In this document: in pieces, positions 60,857 to 64,000 of the stretch
Numbering within the stretch: the first letter of the stretch is position 1
How the letters are laid out: each line of letters starts with the position of its first letter
NCBI GenBank assembly: GCA_947503305.1
Contig: CANNDF010000004.1
Span: 186,001 to 250,000, forward strand
From: an uncultured Dokdonia sp.
Lineage (GTDB): Bacteria; Bacteroidota; Bacteroidia; Flavobacteriales; Flavobacteriaceae
DNA length: 64,000 nt
Reading direction: 5' to 3'
Notes under the pieces: model-generated
What the model was told of the DNA's origin: nothing
Databases searched by the model: none
Seen by the model: the letters and a program-made list of their open reading frames with translations, nothing else
Position numbers and translations under genes: made by a program

Positions 60857-62878
60857 ATGAAGAAAGTTAGTTTAGTACTATGTATGGTGTTTGTTTATGC
60901 TTTCGCGAAAGCGGAAACTAATAAACCTATTCTTTTCCAAGATTTTGTTTCACATCAAGTAGAAGCAGGAGAAACAGTTTATAGTATATCTAAGAAATAC
61001 AAGCTCTCAGAAAAAGAAATTGTAAAGCTCAATCCAGATGCCAAAGATCGTATTTATGAAGGACTGGTATTAATTCTTCCATCCAAAGCATCTGTAGTAG
61101 TACAAACACCTCAAGAAGATATCCGCTTTAAAACGCATAGAGTACGACGTAAAGAAACCTTATATAGTATTTCTAAAAAGTACGATGTGGCTCAGGAGGT
61201 TATTAAGAAGTTTAATAAACGTTTATATAGTGAGACATTGCGGAAAGGGGATAGAATTAGAATCCCATTAAATTATGTTAAGCAAGAAGAAGTTGTCACA
61301 ACAGGAGGGGCGATAACTAGTGATACAGCTCCAAAAGATGATGCTCCTTATACTAAGTACCAAGTAAAGCCTAAAGAGACTAAATATGGGATTGCACGTA
61401 TCTACGGTATTACAATTTCAGAATTAGAAGCAATCAACCCAGATATGGGAGAAGGCCTTAAAGAAGGCGCTGTTATTAATGTTCCTAGAAAAGAAGTGAC
61501 AGACTCTGCAACTATTGATACAGAGAAGTATTCTTTTTATGAGGTACAAAAAGGAAATACCATCTATAGTCTACTGCGCACTTTTGATATGAAAGCAGAT
61601 GAACTTGTAGATTTAAACCCTACAATCGCAGATGGACTCAAAGAAGGTATGATACTTAAAGTCCCTAAGGGAATAGCTGGTAGTATTAACACTACGGGAG
61701 AAATAATTACAATTCCTGGAGACGTTGTAAAAGGAAGCCTTTTAGACAGTCTAACTAATTTTTCTGTAAAAAAAGTAGCATTGATGTTGCCATTTGGTCT
61801 TAAACGAGTAGATGTAGATAGCGCAGATGTTCAGAAACAGATGCTTAAGAATGATCGTATTCTCAGACTCTCTTTAGATTTTTATAGTGGTGCATTGATG
61901 GCTGTAGAAATGGCAAAAGAACATGGAGTATCTACAGATTTACATGTATATGATACGGATTATGTAAGATCAGATGGAGCAGCAACAAACGCTAGAAAAG
62001 TAGAAACCATTATATCTGATTCCAATTTTTCAGATATAGATGCTGTTGTAGGTCCAGTACTATCTGGTAATTTCAATCGAGCAGCGAGTTTATTATCTAG
62101 GCGTAATATACCTTTGATATCACCATTTACTCAAAAAGTAAATGCTGCATCTAATGTTTTTCAGTCTAGACCCAGTGAATCTATGCTTCGCAATGCCATG
62201 CTAAATTTTCTAAAAGAGAACGGTGAAGGAAAAAATATTATCATTATTGCAGATTCAAAAAATGCAACTTCAAAATCTAAATTACGTAGCTTGTTTCCTA
62301 ATGCAAAACAAGTAAATCCAAGATCTGGTGACAAAGGTCTGTATTTGTATCCAGATGATATCCCCTCACAAATTTCAGAAACTCTAGAGAATTGGGTGAT
62401 TTTAGAAACAAATGATGTACCCCTTATTAGTAATGTAACGACAAACCTCAATACACTCGTAGCATTAAATAAAGTGGTATTGTTTACAACAAATAAAGGG
62501 AGGGCTTACGATAGTGATGAAATACAACATATGCACTTAATGAACCTTAATTTTCATTTTCCTTCAATGAATAAAGAATATAGTTATAACGATCAATCAA
62601 AAGAATTTATAGACGCTTACGAGGAACGTTATAAATTAAGTCCTAGTGAAGAAGCAATACGAGGATTTGATATTATGTATGATACACTTTTACGTCTAAC
62701 ATATGCAGATGATTTATATGGTGCTGCATATTCTGGGATTGAAACTAGCTATATAGAAAACAAATTTAGATACCAAAGAAACGCATCTGGAGGCTTTGAT
62801 AATGATGCTATTTTCCTTATAAAATATGGAGAAGAACTTACTCTTGATGAAGTCTCGATTCAGAAATCTGATGAGTAA
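60857..62878 (+). CDS. LysM-repeat protein with periplasmic-binding domain
   Basis: The start was placed at ATG 60857, since a GTG at 60839 overlaps guaA. The 673-residue protein has a signal peptide ending YAFAKA-ET. Four LysM repeats follow (about 30-70, 98-140, 167-210, 223-270; e.g. VEAGETVYSISKKYKL and KETLYSISKKYDV). Residues about 300-670 are a type 1 periplasmic-binding fold (VALMLPFGL, AVVGPVLSGNFNRAASLLS, IPLISPF). It probably binds peptidoglycan and may act like LpoA in wall synthesis; this role is inferred. Confidence 0.85.
   Translation: MKKVSLVLCMVFVYAFAKAETNKPILFQDFVSHQVEAGETVYSISKKYKLSEKEIVKLNPDAKDRIYEGLVLILPSKASVVVQTPQEDIRFKTHRVRRKETLYSISKKYDVAQEVIKKFNKRLYSETLRKGDRIRIPLNYVKQEEVVTTGGAITSDTAPKDDAPYTKYQVKPKETKYGIARIYGITISELEAINPDMGEGLKEGAVINVPRKEVTDSATIDTEKYSFYEVQKGNTIYSLLRTFDMKADELVDLNPTIADGLKEGMILKVPKGIAGSINTTGEIITIPGDVVKGSLLDSLTNFSVKKVALMLPFGLKRVDVDSADVQKQMLKNDRILRLSLDFYSGALMAVEMAKEHGVSTDLHVYDTDYVRSDGAATNARKVETIISDSNFSDIDAVVGPVLSGNFNRAASLLSRRNIPLISPFTQKVNAASNVFQSRPSESMLRNAMLNFLKENGEGKNIIIIADSKNATSKSKLRSLFPNAKQVNPRSGDKGLYLYPDDIPSQISETLENWVILETNDVPLISNVTTNLNTLVALNKVVLFTTNKGRAYDSDEIQHMHLMNLNFHFPSMNKEYSYNDQSKEFIDAYEERYKLSPSEEAIRGFDIMYDTLLRLTYADDLYGAAYSGIETSYIENKFRYQRNASGGFDNDAIFLIKYGEELTLDEVSIQKSDE
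60899..60912. repeat. dispersed 14-bp palindrome, copy 9 (signal peptide)
   Basis: Exact copy encoding Ala-Phe-Ala-Lys-Ala, the predicted AxA signal-peptidase site of the LysM protein. Confidence 0.9.
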
Positions 62879-62892
62879 ATAATTTTAACTTC

Positions 62893-62928
62893 AAAAAAAA
62901 GCGTTTCCAAACTGGAAACGCTTTTTTT
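62893..62928. terminator. bidirectional terminator after the LysM gene
   Basis: Arms AAAAAAAGCGTTTCCA (62894-62909) and TGGAAACGCTTTTTTT (62913-62928). Confidence 0.93.
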
Positions 62929-62941
62929 AATCTATTTTAAT

Positions 62942-63739
62942 TTACAGCCCTCCATTTGCTTGTAAATCTGCAATACAAAGAGGATCAAAATCTGGAATAC
63001 TTCCTATATCACTTGTATTAAATATGCTTGTCACCGTTTGAAAAAACATTAAACATCCATCTACATTACAATGTCTTGGATTTTCTGGAAGATCTTCATG
63101 ATCTGATGTAAGTGGTGTACCAGAATTTACTAATCCGAAAATATGTCCAAATTCATGACGCAATGTGGATGTTTCTAATAGGGTTCTATTAATCGGGGTT
63201 GTTGAGTTATTTGCCAGATCTATGAATGTCTTTTCATAAATTACCATAGATGTATTACGATAGGCAGTTCCTAAAACAACAGAGTTTCCAGAGTTGGACT
63301 CAGAAACACCATCAGAAAAAAACATCCATACTCCTATTTCATCACCATTATTAAAAACAGTGCGATGTGCATCTTCTATTGCAACAATTTCATTTATGTC
63401 ATAAGGAGCAGTTGCAGTTTGAGACGGGTCAATAACGGTCTCTACAATTGTAATCCCATCAGGTTTATCAAGACGTGCTGCTAGAAATGATTCTATAAGA
63501 TCTATTGTCATTTGCGTAGGGCGAAAGCCTTCAGGATATGATAATTCTAGACGTAAACTGGTAAAGCTCGTTGCCGATAATAACTCATTTGCAGAAGCCC
63601 CTAAGGGTAATTGGTTTGCCGCATTATTTGATACTTCAGGTTCTGTAGTGCCACTTTCATCGTCACTTCCGCACCCTACAGCGATCAAAAGAACCATCAT
63701 AATGTATGTTATAGGTAGTCTAAACAGTTTACTATTCAT
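62942..63739 (-). CDS. metzincin-like zinc metalloprotease lipoprotein
   Basis: A 265-residue lipoprotein (lipobox AVGC, about 22-25, then an acidic tether). RHEFGHIFGLVN (about 193-204) is a HExxHxxGxxN zinc site, in which Asn stands where the third His of most metzincins lies, and a downstream His (about 213) may substitute. CNVDGCLMFF with two Cys follows, like the Met-turn region of M10/M12-like proteins. A role in degradation of extracellular proteins is inferred. It is divergent from the next gene. Confidence 0.75.
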   Translation of the reverse strand: MNSKLFRLPITYIMMVLLIAVGCGSDDESGTTEPEVSNNAANQLPLGASANELLSATSFTSLRLELSYPEGFRPTQMTIDLIESFLAARLDKPDGITIVETVIDPSQTATAPYDINEIVAIEDAHRTVFNNGDEIGVWMFFSDGVSESNSGNSVVLGTAYRNTSMVIYEKTFIDLANNSTTPINRTLLETSTLRHEFGHIFGLVNSGTPLTSDHEDLPENPRHCNVDGCLMFFQTVTSIFNTSDIGSIPDFDPLCIADLQANGGL

Positions 63740-63776
63740 TTTTATATCTTTAGTGTCTTAGAATTTAATCGTAAAA

Positions 63777-64000
63777 ATGATGAAAAAATTACTATTTGTA
63801 CTACTTTTTTTAAGTTCATTACATTTTTTTGCTCAAAAATCTACCTATCATCAAGATGTAATTAAATATTTAAATACCAATGGAACGGCAAATCAATATA
63901 CGGATGCTATCGATCAACTATTTACATTACTTAAACATCAGTATAAGAATTATGATATTTCGGAGAGTCTTTGGGATGAACTTAAAACAGACACAAAACC
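63777..64000 (+). CDS. start of a DUF2059-like exported protein (truncated by the window)
   Basis: An ATGATG start (63777 or 63780) opens a signal peptide MMKKLLFVLLFLSSLHFFAQ and continues with HQDVIKYLNTNGTANQYTD and AIDQLFTLLKHQYKNYD, the N-terminal pattern of DUF2059 proteins. The frame is open to the window edge. It is divergent from the metalloprotease gene. Confidence 0.65.
   Translation, partial: MMKKLLFVLLFLSSLHFFAQKSTYHQDVIKYLNTNGTANQYTDAIDQLFTLLKHQYKNYDISESLWDELKTDTK

Noticed and set aside
1-64000. CRISPR array, tRNA, rRNA or IS element
   Set aside because: No regularly spaced repeats, cloverleaf-like sequence, rRNA conserved core or transposase-coding frame was seen.

Overview
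The window is a typical AT-rich chromosomal segment of a marine-type member of the Flavobacteriaceae (Bacteroidota). The evidence is three secreted proteins with C-terminal type IX secretion (T9SS) sorting domains, many short lipoproteins, a TonB receptor with a carboxypeptidase-like N-terminal domain, DUF937/DUF6146/DUF6787 family proteins, and promoters of the Bacteroidota form TTG-N19/20-TAnnTTTG. I do not assign a genus. No rRNA, tRNA, CRISPR array, transposase or replication origin was seen.

Layout. 1-3.2 kb: small envelope proteins, TsaC (tRNA t6A), an LRR protein and an outer-membrane barrel protein. 3.4-12.9 kb: peptidase T, PyrD with an overlapping tiny membrane protein, a T9SS spondin-domain protein, a LysE exporter, an HMG-CoA-lyase-like enzyme, a DinB protein with a Tat signal, a CocE-type hydrolase, and a band-7 protein followed by an Arc-like DNA-binding protein. 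13-19.4 kb: GNAT and LRR genes, then the thrA-thrB-thrC operon, which is preceded by a Thr/Ile-rich leader peptide placed right after a good promoter. 19.6-25.5 kb: Nnr and a four- or five-gene envelope locus with a TonB receptor and a His/Cys-rich small protein, suggesting metal uptake. 25.7-33.2 kb: DUF937, META lipoprotein, a large secreted S1 protease, and the serC-serA / LuxC-like reductase / ferredoxin cluster.

33.3-36.2 kb is an accessory island of about 2.9 kb with a class-C beta-lactamase-fold hydrolase and a Shedu-like (DUF4263) predicted nuclease. It is bounded by two identical 58-bp direct repeats and lies exactly between two convergent housekeeping genes. This is the clearest candidate for a mobile defence unit here. 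36.3-48.7 kb: T9SS beta-propeller-like protein, an aspartyl protease with PDZ, a truncated haemoglobin plus membrane protein divergent from a Crp/Fnr regulator with an FNR-type box between them, CpcT-like lipoprotein, M16 protease, two tandem membrane-anchored hydrolases, a GH113-like protein and YchF. 48.9-58.9 kb: SGNH hydrolase, serine hydrolase, an unrecognised 250-residue protein, an FAD amine oxidase next to a ThDP 2-oxo-acid decarboxylase, and a secreted GH65 hydrolase. 59.0-64 kb: decayed gene remnants, GuaA, a four-LysM/periplasmic-binding protein, a metzincin-like lipoprotein and the start of a DUF2059-like gene.

The most striking genome-scale signal is a dispersed perfect 14-bp palindrome, GCTTTCGCGAAAGC. 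It occurs nine times exactly and three more times with one or two mismatches, both between genes and inside them in all reading frames, and once forms the predicted signal-peptidase site of a gene.
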